Assembly: GCF_000729995.1 (NCBI RefSeq)
Contig: NZ_JNFG01000027.1
Span: forward strand, 1-64,000
Direction of reading: 5' to 3'
Length of the DNA: 64,000 bases
From: Caballeronia sordidicola
Lineage (GTDB): Bacteria > Pseudomonadota > Gammaproteobacteria > Burkholderiales > Burkholderiaceae
In this document: piece by piece, positions 9,272 to 17,884 of the stretch
How the letters are laid out: each line of letters begins with the position of its first letter
How positions within the stretch are numbered: position 1 is the first letter of the stretch
Position numbers and translations under genes: made by a program
Notes under the pieces: generated by a model
What the model was told of the DNA's origin: nothing
Databases searched by the model: none
What the model saw: the letters and a program-made list of their open reading frames with translations, nothing else

Positions 9272-9303
9272 GTGCGTAACGTAACCTACGTAACGTTACG
9301 CAC
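9272..9303. repeat. 11-bp inverted repeat with nested TACGTA palindromes
   Basis: GTGCGTAACGT at 9272-9282 is perfectly complementary to ACGTTACGCAC at 9293-9303, with 10 bases between. TACGTA occurs at 9264-9269 and 9287-9292. There is no T-run on either side, so a protein-binding site is more likely than a terminator. It lies between two minus-strand genes of unknown function. Confidence 0.6.
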
Positions 9304-9341
9304 GGCGACACGCACACGCCACCGGCCTCGTGGCCGACGCT

Positions 9342-9887
9342 TCAGGAAGCCATCGCCGCAGTGATTTCTCCATAAGACGACTGCAGCCGGTCGATCCTTT
9401 CCCGCAGATCGTCGAGCCGGTAGGTGGCTTTGTTAGCCAGTTCCCGCACGCTTTCCAGTAAATGCTCGCACAAGGCGGAATGCTGGGCCGCCATTAAATC
9501 GAACATCGATGCTTCCGGCCCTTCCGATTGACCCGATGCCGCCGTGACGTGAACCGGACGCGCCCCTCTCTGGGCCGTCCTCAACCGTTCTGTCACTGCG
9601 GCGAATTTTTCGACCGGGCCAATGGCCGTGCGAATGGAGGCATCGACTTCATCGAGCGCGGCTTTCAGGTCGAGCGCGTTCTCTTCTATCGACAGGGTGA
9701 GTCCTTCCACCTTTTGCTGCGTCATGTAACCCCGCCTGACGAGCGTTCCACTTGCATTGACAATTGCAGCTGTTATTGCCGATACCGCCACGCGCTCCGT
9801 CTCAACACGGCTTTTGAGGTCGGTGCATTCTGCAATGACCTCATGGAAGGCACTCAGGTGCGTTTCGATCACTGGAGTAGTTAGCAT
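9342..9887 (-). CDS. Hypothetical helical protein, ~181 residues
   Basis: The frame runs to 9953 (TTG start); I prefer the ATG at 9887 (MLTTPVIETH). No clear ribosome site supports either. The product is rich in Ala, Glu, Leu and Val with heptad-like spacing, and probably forms long helices or coiled coils (for example SAFHEVIAECTDLKSRVE and YRLDDLRERIDRLQSSYGE). It has no membrane segment or signal peptide. The overall look recalls phasin-like or chemoreceptor-fragment coiled coils, but I cannot assign a family. Confidence 0.55.
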   Translation of the reverse strand: MLTTPVIETHLSAFHEVIAECTDLKSRVETERVAVSAITAAIVNASGTLVRRGYMTQQKVEGLTLSIEENALDLKAALDEVDASIRTAIGPVEKFAAVTERLRTAQRGARPVHVTAASGQSEGPEASMFDLMAAQHSALCEHLLESVRELANKATYRLDDLRERIDRLQSSYGEITAAMAS

Positions 9888-11083
9888 AGTGATAATCAGG
9901 GGTGGACAAAGATAACTGTTTCGATTCGATGCAAAGAGCATTAAGCGTGCCAATCATGAAAGCGACTGGTTCGATGAATCGTTGCGAAGGTGGACGTTAT
10001 CGCGCGCAGGCAGACAGGAGAAGGAAACAATGTGTCTGAATGGATCCCATTCTGGACGTTTCGGTCGATCTTGCCTGTTCGAAGAAGATAATTCACATAG
10101 AAACGTGAAAGTTACCGACCCGCCTAGCAAAAACATTTACTGCGTCGAAATAGATTTTTGACTCGTTGCAGCTTTTAACTGTTCTACGCTCATGGTCAGA
10201 GGTGCATTTTAATAATCGTCATTTCGGGTTCGAGAAGAGGAACCGGTATTTCTAGTTTCAAAATTTGTAAATTATTCGCAGGTCCAATGAAAATTTTCCA
10301 AAAGAGAAGCTGTTAATTGTTTGCATGTATATCTCGCTCGTTCGATGGACGTTGTTTCTGAATGGCGCAGAGAATCAAATCCGTAGTTCGTTGCAAATTT
10401 TGACGCATCTTGGGAAATGGTGCAGGGATCGCTGTTGGTGGCACGGCGCCTTGCTGCGCTGGCTGGAGCGGGTGGTGTTAATTGGAAAAGGCCGCACGAG
10501 GCGGCCTTCATGAATTTTAACGTGTGGCTATATACATCGCGATTTCACGGCCCAAATGGATTATTAGCCCATATATTGGGTAAAAATCGGCATAAGCCAT
10601 TGCATGGATCGTCCTCTCGTGTGGTGAACCGCATGAAAAACCAGCAATTAAAGATTGAAATTTGAAACAATGCCATGAATTGATATGTAGCATGAAAATT
10701 TGATTTAAAACATCAGACAATCAATGTGTTTTGTTCATTTCAAAAATTACAGCCTCAGCGAAGAAGAACTGCTCGAGACACATGCTGGAGAATCAGCTTT
10801 CGGACTGTGCGGGCGTGCGAGTACTTATCGATGAATGCCGCAGATCGTCCAGTCCAGGTTCGACGCGCCGGACCAATCTGCTTTATCTTGCTCAACTCGG
10901 TGGCCACCGCCGGTGACCTGAGGGTTATCCATGAGAACTCTCCAAATGCTTACGTGACCAAGGTGAATTGGGCAACGATCGTTCTCTTGCGGTTTAACCC
11001 GCCCGGGCTCTACTGCCTTCCACCCGATCCAACTCACCCAAGGAGCGGAAAATCAGCTACTCAAGCATGTACCGGGTGAACCG
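9888..11083. other. 1.2-kb gene-free region, AT-rich in the middle
   Basis: I see no protein with family resemblance on either strand. Bases ~10140-10780 are clearly richer in A+T than their surroundings. A possible promoter has TTGACT (10158-10163) and TTCTAC (10182-10187) 18 bases apart, and a terminator-like hairpin lies at 10488-10508. Together they could frame an untranslated RNA of about 300 bases, but this is weak. The right part should hold the promoter of the gene at 11084. Confidence 0.5.
10488..10508 (+). terminator. Terminator-like hairpin
   Basis: AAGGCCGC (10488-10495) pairs perfectly with GCGGCCTT (10501-10508) across a 5-base loop. Only an interrupted T-rich tract follows, so termination is plausible in either direction rather than certain. 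Confidence 0.5.
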
Positions 11084-12583
11084 ATGACGCCGCGCGTGCG
11101 TGCAATCTGGCGCCTCGCGATGTTGTTCGTGCGCGAAAGCCGCAAAAAGTCCGCGGCCGACGCCCCGATTCATCGTGTCCTGCGCTCGTTCAGCGCCGGC
11201 GTGCGTAGCCGCGGCGCGACCAGTCTGGCGCAGCGGGTGCCGGTGTTGCAGAACCTCTCAGGTGTGCTGACCATGACATCGGGCCTGCTGGCGCAACATC
11301 CGGGGTTGGCCGAGACGGCGGTGCGTGTCGCGCTCGCCGAATTGGACAGCCTCAAGGCGCCGCTGAAAGACGCGTCGCTGCGCCGGGCGCTGGAGATCGC
11401 GCTGCCGCCGGGACGCTCTGCCGCGTTGATCGATGTGGACGCCGAGCCTGAACGCTGTGGAATAGCGCAGCAGACGCATCGTGCGCTGATCACCCTCGAC
11501 ATGCCCCCCGCATCCACCCAAGCAAAACCGCCGGTAGCGGTGCGCGTCACGTTGATCCGTACCGATACACGCACCGAACTGGTGCAAGACCTGGATGTGG
11601 CGAACTCGGCGGCGCGTTTGGCCGGCCGGTTTTCACGTGAGGTTCGCAAGCAGAACGTGGGCGCGCTGATCGCACGTTTGACGGAGTCGATTACCGGCAT
11701 GCTCGATTTGCGCCAGCGCGCTGCGGATCAAAGTTTCCTCCGCTACCGGTTGCGCGAGGTGAACAAGGACTCGCGCGTCGTCGTGCCCGAAGTGCTCTGG
11801 GATTTTTGCAGCGACACGGTGCTCGTCACGCGCTTCGTGCGCAGCGTGCCGCTTTCGGACGCCCAGGCGCTGCGCGCCCGCGGCCTGGACCCGACCCAAT
11901 TGATTGCCACATGGATCGAGGTTTTTTTCGAGACTGCGCTCGGCGAAGGCGTGTTCCACGCCGGTCTGGAAGCGGCGGGCGCCGCGGTCAGCATTGAGCC
12001 GGACAGCCTTGGGTCGCTCGTGCTTGATGGAGATTCGCCGCTCACGTTTTTTGCCGAGCACGAGCGCAGTTTTCTCGTGGCCGGCTCGCACGCGTTGTTG
12101 CACGGCGATCACAAGGCGGCGGCGCGTGAACACATGCGACATGGCCGGCCCGACGAACACGAGGAGCAGCATTCGGTGCGTGTGGAAGCGACGTATCGGC
12201 GGGAGGCGGAGCGTTTTGCCGGCGATGCCCATCGACATCGGACAGCCGCCGATCTGTTCACGGCACTGGGCAAAGGACCGCTGGAGCACGCATTCGGCGA
12301 CGCACACACGGGCATTGCGTCCCGGGCGGCGTTGCTCGCGCGCTCGGCGCAGAGCATCGAGGAAATGGCGCGGCGGATTGCTCCGGATATCGACGTGTGG
12401 CCGATCGCGCGCCGGGTGATCATGCGTCTGGCGCTGGATCAATTCAGCTCGCATGGCCTCGTGGCGCAACTGGCGAAGGAAGCCGTGCACTGGCCGCACG
12501 CGCTGCCGCGCGTGCCGAATCTGCTGGCGGCCTGGGTGACACGGCAGAATCGCCGGAACGCGGATTCGCGGTCCGCGAGGTAG
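11084..12583 (+). CDS. UbiB/ABC1-like protein, predicted pseudokinase
   Basis: This 499-residue protein follows the order of UbiB/ABC1 atypical kinases but has lost their catalytic residues. The region of the N-terminal KxGQ motif reads QNLSGVLTMTSGLL. The Ala-rich loop is CGIAQQTHRA. The ATP-binding VAVKV block is VAVRV (Arg 154 in place of Lys). The stretch PEVLWDFCSDTVLVTRFV matches the family well. The catalytic HADMHPGN loop has become HAGLEAAG (292-299), and the DFG motif is not visible. It should not phosphorylate or hydrolyse ATP in the usual way. No ubiquinone gene is nearby. The role is unknown; a scaffold or regulatory role is inference. The long frame without stops argues it is still selected. 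Confidence 0.75.
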   Translation: MTPRVRAIWRLAMLFVRESRKKSAADAPIHRVLRSFSAGVRSRGATSLAQRVPVLQNLSGVLTMTSGLLAQHPGLAETAVRVALAELDSLKAPLKDASLRRALEIALPPGRSAALIDVDAEPERCGIAQQTHRALITLDMPPASTQAKPPVAVRVTLIRTDTRTELVQDLDVANSAARLAGRFSREVRKQNVGALIARLTESITGMLDLRQRAADQSFLRYRLREVNKDSRVVVPEVLWDFCSDTVLVTRFVRSVPLSDAQALRARGLDPTQLIATWIEVFFETALGEGVFHAGLEAAGAAVSIEPDSLGSLVLDGDSPLTFFAEHERSFLVAGSHALLHGDHKAAAREHMRHGRPDEHEEQHSVRVEATYRREAERFAGDAHRHRTAADLFTALGKGPLEHAFGDAHTGIASRAALLARSAQSIEEMARRIAPDIDVWPIARRVIMRLALDQFSSHGLVAQLAKEAVHWPHALPRVPNLLAAWVTRQNRRNADSRSAR

Positions 12584-12696
12584 CTGCGCTTTAATGTGCC
12601 GGTCGCGCGGAGCTGGAAAAAAGACCTGGAAAGCGCGACAAGGAACGTCGGTTGCTCGATTGATGGAACCTCAAACCATCAGGACAGGAGCACACA

Positions 12697-13083
12697 ATGA
12701 CCACGACGCAACCGACCACAACACAACGCGACCTCGATAACAGCAAACCGCTTGGCGACTCCGGCAGCGGCGCGAGCGGCGGCGGCTCCGGCGGCAATCT
12801 GCCGGGCGGGGCGGCAACAGGCGGTGACGCGCGCCAAGGCGTGAGGCCCGCCGACGCGCCGCTGTCATCGAACTCGAAAGCTGAACCCGGTGAGCCTGAC
12901 GACCGGGATCTCACGCAGCATCCGAAACAGACTGCCGAAGTCCCGTTGGGCAGCGGTAATACGCCCGAAGCGAGTGGTCGCGGCGGGTTCGGGTCACACA
13001 GTTCGGAGCCGGAAGGAGTATCGAAGCCGCGGTCGGTGGATCCGATGCCCGCGACTGACGACAGGGACCATAAGCCACGATAA
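12697..13083 (+). CDS. Low-complexity hypothetical protein, 128 residues
   Basis: An AGGAG ribosome site sits 7 bases before the ATG. The product is rich in Gly, Ser, Asp, Pro and Thr, with runs such as GASGGGSGGNLPGG, and is predicted to be disordered and hydrophilic with no membrane segment. Similar short disordered proteins occur near CsbD-type stress genes, one of which lies 450 bases downstream on the other strand. No function can be given. Confidence 0.5.
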   Translation: MTTTQPTTTQRDLDNSKPLGDSGSGASGGGSGGNLPGGAATGGDARQGVRPADAPLSSNSKAEPGEPDDRDLTQHPKQTAEVPLGSGNTPEASGRGGFGSHSSEPEGVSKPRSVDPMPATDDRDHKPR

Positions 13084-13135
13084 GCCGTCGAAATATTCGA
13101 GTAGCGGGAGCCGCGCCCGTTTTATGCAAAACGGG

Positions 13136-13369
13136 TCATGGCATGTCGCCTGGCGACGGTGAAATGATGCTGCGGGCGCCAAGGTCGTCCGGGGCAGCAT
13201 CGTTCGCTGTGCGCGACGACGTCGGCGCGTGGTTCGTGCTGCACGAATCGACTGAATCCTGTGCGATGCAACGCTGAAACGCGTCGGCCACGGCGCTGTC
13301 CGAAAACGTATAAACCGTATGGTCGACTAGAAATTCTGTGTCAGAGAGACGGCTTGCGGTGATTGTCAT
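13136..13369 (-). CDS. Small hypothetical protein, 77 residues
   Basis: The ATG at 13369 is preceded by AGGAAA at a suitable distance. The N-terminal half (SDTEFLVDHTVYTFSDSAVADAFQRCIAQ) looks like a folded module; the C-terminal half is Ser/Pro/Asp-rich and probably disordered. Family not recognised. Confidence 0.45.
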   Translation of the reverse strand: MTITASRLSDTEFLVDHTVYTFSDSAVADAFQRCIAQDSVDSCSTNHAPTSSRTANDAAPDDLGARSIISPSPGDMP

Positions 13370-13457
13370 TGGGTTTTCCTATCAAATTTACATCATGTAA
13401 GGTATCACCTACCGCCCCGATCCGTGAAGCCCGGCTGAAAACGAGCCGATCAGGACC

Positions 13458-13491
13458 CAAAAAAACTGGCCGCACTTTTCAGCAGGGCCAG
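13458..13491 (-). terminator. Terminator of the CsbD-family gene
   Basis: On the minus strand CTGGCC (13491-13486) pairs with GGCCAG (13471-13466) and is followed by eight or nine T residues with one C break. It lies about 45 bases after the stop at 13534. Confidence 0.7.
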
Positions 13492-13533
13492 CCGGTTTTC
13501 GCACAACTTCTCACACAACCCGTGGCACCCAAT

Positions 13534-13788
13534 TTACCGTTGCCTTGCCCAGATCGCGCCGAGCACGAATCCGATTGCACCAGCTACGAGCACGCCATTG
13601 ATTGGCTTTGCGATGACCGCCTCACGGACGTTGTCGATGGTTTCGCCGTAGTTAAGCTGAATCTTGCCGAGCACCTGGCGCGCCTTGCCTTCAGCCTGCG
13701 TCGCCGTGTCGCCGGTCAAACCGCCGACCGCATCCTGCACCTTGCCCACGACGGTTTGCGCCGCGCCTTCTACCTGATCCTGCACCAT
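13534..13788 (-). CDS. CsbD-family stress protein with C-terminal membrane anchor
   Basis: This 84-residue protein carries the CsbD-like repeat (VEGAAQTVVGKVQDAVGGLT and EGKARQVLGKIQ). It adds a hydrophobic Gly-rich tail (VLVAGAIGFVLGAIWA) ending in Arg residues, so it is probably anchored to the inner membrane with the CsbD part in the cytoplasm. CsbD proteins are general-stress-induced and their mechanism is unknown. Monocistronic, with a terminator. Confidence 0.8.
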   Translation of the reverse strand: MVQDQVEGAAQTVVGKVQDAVGGLTGDTATQAEGKARQVLGKIQLNYGETIDNVREAVIAKPINGVLVAGAIGFVLGAIWARQR

Positions 13789-13899
13789 GGTGCCTCCCGT
13801 TCTAGTTGAAGCGGTTTATCGAAGAATCCGGCTCACCGGAAGCGTTTGGTTCAGCAGGGATCGTGCCCAAGCGCCGGGCCTCCCTTACGCGGGCCGCCC

Positions 13900-14256
13900 T
13901 CAAGCCGTGCCGATCAGGCGGGCGGTAATTTCGACGAGCTGATCGATGGAAAGCGGCTTCCGGTGGAATTCAAGGTGCGGATGCGTGACCGCCGGGGTGC
14001 GCGCGGCGGCGCTCGAGAGCACGACGGGAATCTGCGCGAGGGTGTCGTCGGCGGCGAGTGCGTGACATAACGCGACGCCGTCCATGGTGGGCATCATCCA
14101 GTCCGTGATGATCAGGTCGGGAGGATTGGCACGCGCTGACTCAAGCGCCAACAAGCCGTTTGACGCCGTGCTGACCTCGTATCCTTCCATCTGGAGCACA
14201 AGCCGCCAGGTGGTCAGCAGGTCAAATTCATCGTCTACGACGAGGATTTTTTTCAT
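13900..14256 (-). CDS. Single-domain response regulator (CheY-like)
   Basis: A 118-residue receiver domain with the acidic pocket VVDDE (residues 6-10), the phospho-acceptor Asp 52 in LIITDWMMP, and the conserved Lys 100 in FHRKPL. There is no output domain, so it must act through protein contacts. Its ATG overlaps the TGA of the KaiC-like gene (ATGA at 14256-14253), so the two are translationally coupled and probably act together. No histidine kinase lies next to them. Confidence 0.9.
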   Translation of the reverse strand: MKKILVVDDEFDLLTTWRLVLQMEGYEVSTASNGLLALESARANPPDLIITDWMMPTMDGVALCHALAADDTLAQIPVVLSSAAARTPAVTHPHLEFHRKPLSIDQLVEITARLIGTA

Positions 14257-15752
14257 GTCCGCGTGCCGGTGTCCGGGTCGGACAGCGTGAGCGGGATCGT
14301 GCCGCGCGCCGATAACAAAGTGGTCGCGCCGATGAAACCGTCCGTGAGATGCAAGCCGTTTTCATCGATGACGAAGCGGCGGATGGACGGATCGTGGGCG
14401 CTTTCGCGTTGCTTGACGACGGAGACGATCCGGTACAGCGACGTGGTTGTCTCCACGTAGCGCATCAATACGATGTTTTCCGTCATTGCCGACGCGCGGA
14501 TCGAACCCCCATGCGCCATGTCGGCATAAAGCGGCAGCTCCTCGGTGAGCAGCGTCGTGATGCTTTCCTGGCGCAGCCGGTGCGTCAATGCGTTCAGGAA
14601 CAGCCCGAAACGCTCCACGCGGTTCGCCGAGTCGCGGAACCCTTGAATCCCGTCCACCACCAGCCGCGACGCACCCGTGCGCTTGACCACCGAAATCAGC
14701 TCGGCCGCAAGTTCGTCGATGGCGAGCTCCACCGCCGGCCGCCACTCGACGATCAGGCGACCGTCGGCGACTGCTTCGGCAAGATGAATCGACACGGATT
14801 CTGCCTTGGCGACCAGCCGCTCCGGCGACTCGTAAAAACCGAAATACACGCAGCATTCGCCATTAGCTACGCCGGCCTCGAGGAATTTCAGTGACAGCAG
14901 CGTCTTGCCGATTCCCGATGGCCCGATCAGTGTCGTGGTCGAGCCTTTCACCACGCCGCCGCCGAGCATGGCGTCGAAGTCGGGAAGGCCAAACGCCAGC
15001 TTTGACTTCAGGTCCGGCGCCCCTTCAAGCAGCTTCGAGCGCGCTTCCAGGCGTGGGAAAGTGACAAGGCCGTCGGCGGTGATCTTGAAGAAATGGCGTC
15101 CCAGCAGATGATCGCGGCCGCGCAGTTTATGCACTTCGATTTCCCGCGCGCGCCGCATGCCGGTGGCGAAACGGTTGAGTTCGACGAGGCCGTCCACGAG
15201 CGTGTGTTCCGGATGCGGCTCGTTGCCCGAGAGCGGCGCGAGGATCAGCGTGGTGCAGCCCGCAGCCGATACAAACGCACTCAATTCGTGGATGAACTGC
15301 GACAACTCCAGCTCGGTGGAACTGAATTCGCGGGCGCTGCGAAAACCGTCGATCACCATGAAACGCGGACGGCTTGTCTTGATGGTCGACGCGATCAACG
15401 CGAGGAAACCGTTCAGGCCGTCGCGCATCAGTTCGTGGTAGCCGGAGACGAACAGCATCTTGTCCGAGATCGCGTCGGCGTTATAGAACGACAGCCCTTT
15501 CAGATGCGACAGGAGCTTGGAATGCGACTCCGCGATCAGGGTGATGTACAGCACCGGGTCACCCTCGGCCACGCGATGAAAACCGATCTGCGTGGACAGG
15601 ATGGTCTTGCCCGCCCCTGCCATGCCTTCTATCAGATACAAGCCGCCCTTGATCAGGCCGCCGCCGAGTATGTCGTCAAGGCCGGGCACGCCGGTTGTTA
15701 CGGTGCTCGGGTCAGAATCGGTGCGGCTGGATGATGTGGCTTGGTCGGTCAT
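14253..15752 (-). CDS. KaiC/RadA-type double-domain ATPase
   Basis: This 499-residue protein has two tandem KaiC-like RecA-fold domains, each starting with GLDDILGGG-type sequence. The P-loops are EGMAGAGKT (near residue 45) and GPSGIGKT (near residue 285). Both Walker B strands are present (RFMVIDGF and RLVVDGI). Residues 1-20 are hydrophilic. Start chosen at 15752 (MTDQATSSS), since the upstream extension is atypical. KaiC-like ATPases outside cyanobacteria are often paired with response regulators or sensor kinases and are thought to act as signalling hubs. Here the partner is the coupled receiver domain. KaiA and KaiB are absent, so a circadian clock is not implied. Confidence 0.85.
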   Translation of the reverse strand: MTDQATSSSRTDSDPSTVTTGVPGLDDILGGGLIKGGLYLIEGMAGAGKTILSTQIGFHRVAEGDPVLYITLIAESHSKLLSHLKGLSFYNADAISDKMLFVSGYHELMRDGLNGFLALIASTIKTSRPRFMVIDGFRSAREFSSTELELSQFIHELSAFVSAAGCTTLILAPLSGNEPHPEHTLVDGLVELNRFATGMRRAREIEVHKLRGRDHLLGRHFFKITADGLVTFPRLEARSKLLEGAPDLKSKLAFGLPDFDAMLGGGVVKGSTTTLIGPSGIGKTLLSLKFLEAGVANGECCVYFGFYESPERLVAKAESVSIHLAEAVADGRLIVEWRPAVELAIDELAAELISVVKRTGASRLVVDGIQGFRDSANRVERFGLFLNALTHRLRQESITTLLTEELPLYADMAHGGSIRASAMTENIVLMRYVETTTSLYRIVSVVKQRESAHDPSIRRFVIDENGLHLTDGFIGATTLLSARGTIPLTLSDPDTGTRT

Positions 15753-16074
15753 GGAGATCTCGTGTCGTCGCCCGGCTCGTACGTATGTCGTGCAGACGCG
15801 GATTATCGCCGAGATGGCGAGCGATACCGGTATTTGTAAATTTTGATGGCGGCGTCGATTAAACCCGGCGATTAAATCGACTGGAAACGCGAGATAGGGG
15901 CTTGATCCGGGACCGCGCCGCATCGGCCCTGCCGCATCAGCCTGATCGCGCGCACTTTTCGCGCCCGGTCGCGTTGTCGACGAACGAGGCGCTTGGCACA
16001 ATGCTGGGCACTACGCGTGTCATCATCCAGGCCGTACCGCTTTAGCTTGTCAAACACCACTCAACTCGCCCGTC
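15753..16074. other. Divergent promoter region between KaiC-like and LrgA genes
   Basis: Both flanking genes read outward, so their promoters should lie here. I see no strong boxes or hairpins. Confidence 0.5.
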
Positions 16075-16443
16075 ATGCTGCGCGCCCTTGCTACCTTGTT
16101 GTTATTCCAGTGTTTCGGAGAAGGCCTTTCGATGGGCTTGCATGTGCCCGTTCCCGGCCCTGTGATTGGTTTGTTGCTGCTGTTCGGCTACCTACTGATG
16201 AGACCGTCTGCCGTCGATTCAATCGAGCCTACCGCGCTCGAGCTGCTCCGGCATTTGTCCTTGCTGTTCGTGCCCGCGGGCGTCGGCATCATGGCTGCCG
16301 CCGGCAAGGTGCGCGGCGAAGGGATCGGGATCGCGGTTGCGCTGGTGGTGAGCACGACACTGGCAATTGCCGTCACCGCGCTTGTCACGCGGGCGCTGAT
16401 GCGGCGCCAGCTGCGCCGGGCACACGTGAATACGCCTTCATGA
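16075..16443 (+). CDS. lrgA: CidA/LrgA-family membrane protein
   Basis: A 122-residue protein with four hydrophobic helices and the family motif PVPGPVIGLLLLFG, followed by LLFVPAGVGIM. CidA/LrgA proteins are holin-like. With LrgB they influence murein hydrolase activity or export of small metabolites such as pyruvate in other bacteria. The lrgB gene starts 16 bases after its stop, forming the usual two-gene operon. Confidence 0.88.
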   Translation: MLRALATLLLFQCFGEGLSMGLHVPVPGPVIGLLLLFGYLLMRPSAVDSIEPTALELLRHLSLLFVPAGVGIMAAAGKVRGEGIGIAVALVVSTTLAIAVTALVTRALMRRQLRRAHVNTPS

Positions 16444-16459
16444 CTATGAGGACCACGCC

Positions 16460-17188
16460 ATGACACAACTCGGCGCCCTTTGGGTCTACCTCGCCGCGAC
16501 ACCGCTGCTCGGTTTGACCATGACGCTGTTCGCGTACCTGATCGCACAAGGCATCTACGCTCGCGCCAGGTTCAACCCGCTCGCGAACCCCGTGTTGATT
16601 GCGGTGGCGCTGGTCGTTGCCGTGCTGAGCATGACGCACACGGCGTATCAGATCTATTTTCAGGGCGCCCAGTTCGTCCATTTCCTGCTCGGACCCGCGA
16701 CTGTCGCGCTCGCCTTGCCGCTCTATCGTCAACTGCCGAAGCTGCGTCGCGCCGCCGTGCCGCTGGCCGGCGGCCTGATCGCCGGATCGTTGACGGCGAT
16801 TGTGTCCGCGACCGCCGTTGCGATGTTATTCGGCGTGTCGCGCGTGACGGTGATATCGCTCGCGCCCAAGTCCGCGACCACGCCGATCGCGATGGCTATA
16901 GCCGAGCGGCTGGGTGGCCTGCCGTCGCTGACCGCCGTGCTGGTGATTTGCACCGGCGTGTTCGGGGCGGTATCGGCGCGTACGATCCTCAATGTTTTAC
17001 GTATCGAAGAGCCCGAGGTGCGAGGGTTCGCGTTAGGCGTGGCGTCGCATGGCATAGGGACGGCGCGCGCTTTTCAGGTCAGCGACGAAATGGGCGCATT
17101 CGCCGGCCTCGGCATGGGCTTGAACGGCTTGTTCACCGCATTCGTGGTGCCGGTCTTGTTGCCGATGATTTTGCGCTGGATCAACTGA
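16460..17188 (+). CDS. lrgB: LrgB-family membrane protein
   Basis: This 242-residue inner-membrane protein has the conserved LrgB block SLAPKSATTPIAMAIAE (near residue 135) and the C-terminal GVASHGIGTARAF motif. It functions together with LrgA, encoded directly upstream. Length is normal for the family. There is no LytR- or LysR-type regulator beside it, so control is not evident. Confidence 0.9.
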   Translation: MTQLGALWVYLAATPLLGLTMTLFAYLIAQGIYARARFNPLANPVLIAVALVVAVLSMTHTAYQIYFQGAQFVHFLLGPATVALALPLYRQLPKLRRAAVPLAGGLIAGSLTAIVSATAVAMLFGVSRVTVISLAPKSATTPIAMAIAERLGGLPSLTAVLVICTGVFGAVSARTILNVLRIEEPEVRGFALGVASHGIGTARAFQVSDEMGAFAGLGMGLNGLFTAFVVPVLLPMILRWIN

Positions 17189-17394
17189 CTCGCAAAGAAT
17201 TGAAACGATAGTCGCAATCCAGGAGAAATTCGGAACTCGCCCATGGTCCGGGCGGCACGCTGATGGTCTCATGCTGGTTGGTTGCGAGCGCTGTTATTGG
17301 CGCACGCAAGTCCCACAACTGGTTCACGCCTGTCACGAGTACGCGGTTCAATGATCATTCGCGCGCAGGCATTTTTTTGCGGCGAGTCCTTCTC

Positions 17395-17664
17395 ATGTCC
17401 TTGCATGTTCGTTCAGTTTTCTTCATCACCGGCCTGATTGCGTTGGGCGGTTTGTTGCAGGTCTCGCCGAGCCAGGCTGCGACCTCCGTCGACCCGGGTA
17501 TCTACTCCAACGCGCCGTTCGCTTTCAAGGCGGATCGCGGCATCTTTTCCGGTGTGCCGACACCACCCGTTGATGGGCGCATCTTCTCGCCTATCGACAT
17601 GCCGGGCGACCCGCATGCCCCGAAGCGCGTTCAGGATCACGTGCGCTTGCGTCACGATCTGTAA
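17395..17664 (+). CDS. Small secreted hypothetical protein
   Basis: Start chosen at 17395, because it gives a clean signal peptide (FFITGLIALGGLLQVSPSQA, cleavage after SQA) for an 89-residue precursor; the longer frame from 17263 has none. The mature ~60 residues are rich in Pro, Asp and Phe, with no Cys. It belongs to no family I recognise, but the organisation suggests a periplasmic protein. Confidence 0.6.
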   Translation: MSLHVRSVFFITGLIALGGLLQVSPSQAATSVDPGIYSNAPFAFKADRGIFSGVPTPPVDGRIFSPIDMPGDPHAPKRVQDHVRLRHDL

Positions 17665-17884
17665 AGAACGGCAGGCGTCTCGATGCACTGTGTCGGTGAA
17701 GCGGCCAATCAATCCGCAATCAGCCGTTGCACGAATCGCTGCATAAATTGTTTCAAACCGTGGAGTGTTTTCAGGCGATGGTGAGACTATAAAAAGCCTC
17801 CTCACGCATTTTCCGCTTTGGCTTTTCTATCTGCCATAATTCCGGTGCTTTCGCATTCTTAATTGCGTTCAACCCGGAAATTCC

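Noticed and set aside
10325-10665. Small plus-strand frames in the AT-rich gap
   Set aside because: No ribosome site, unusual composition, and one runs through the hairpin at 10488.
10726-11079. 117-codon frame before the UbiB-like gene
   Set aside because: No ribosome site or family resemblance; codon pattern unlike coding sequence.
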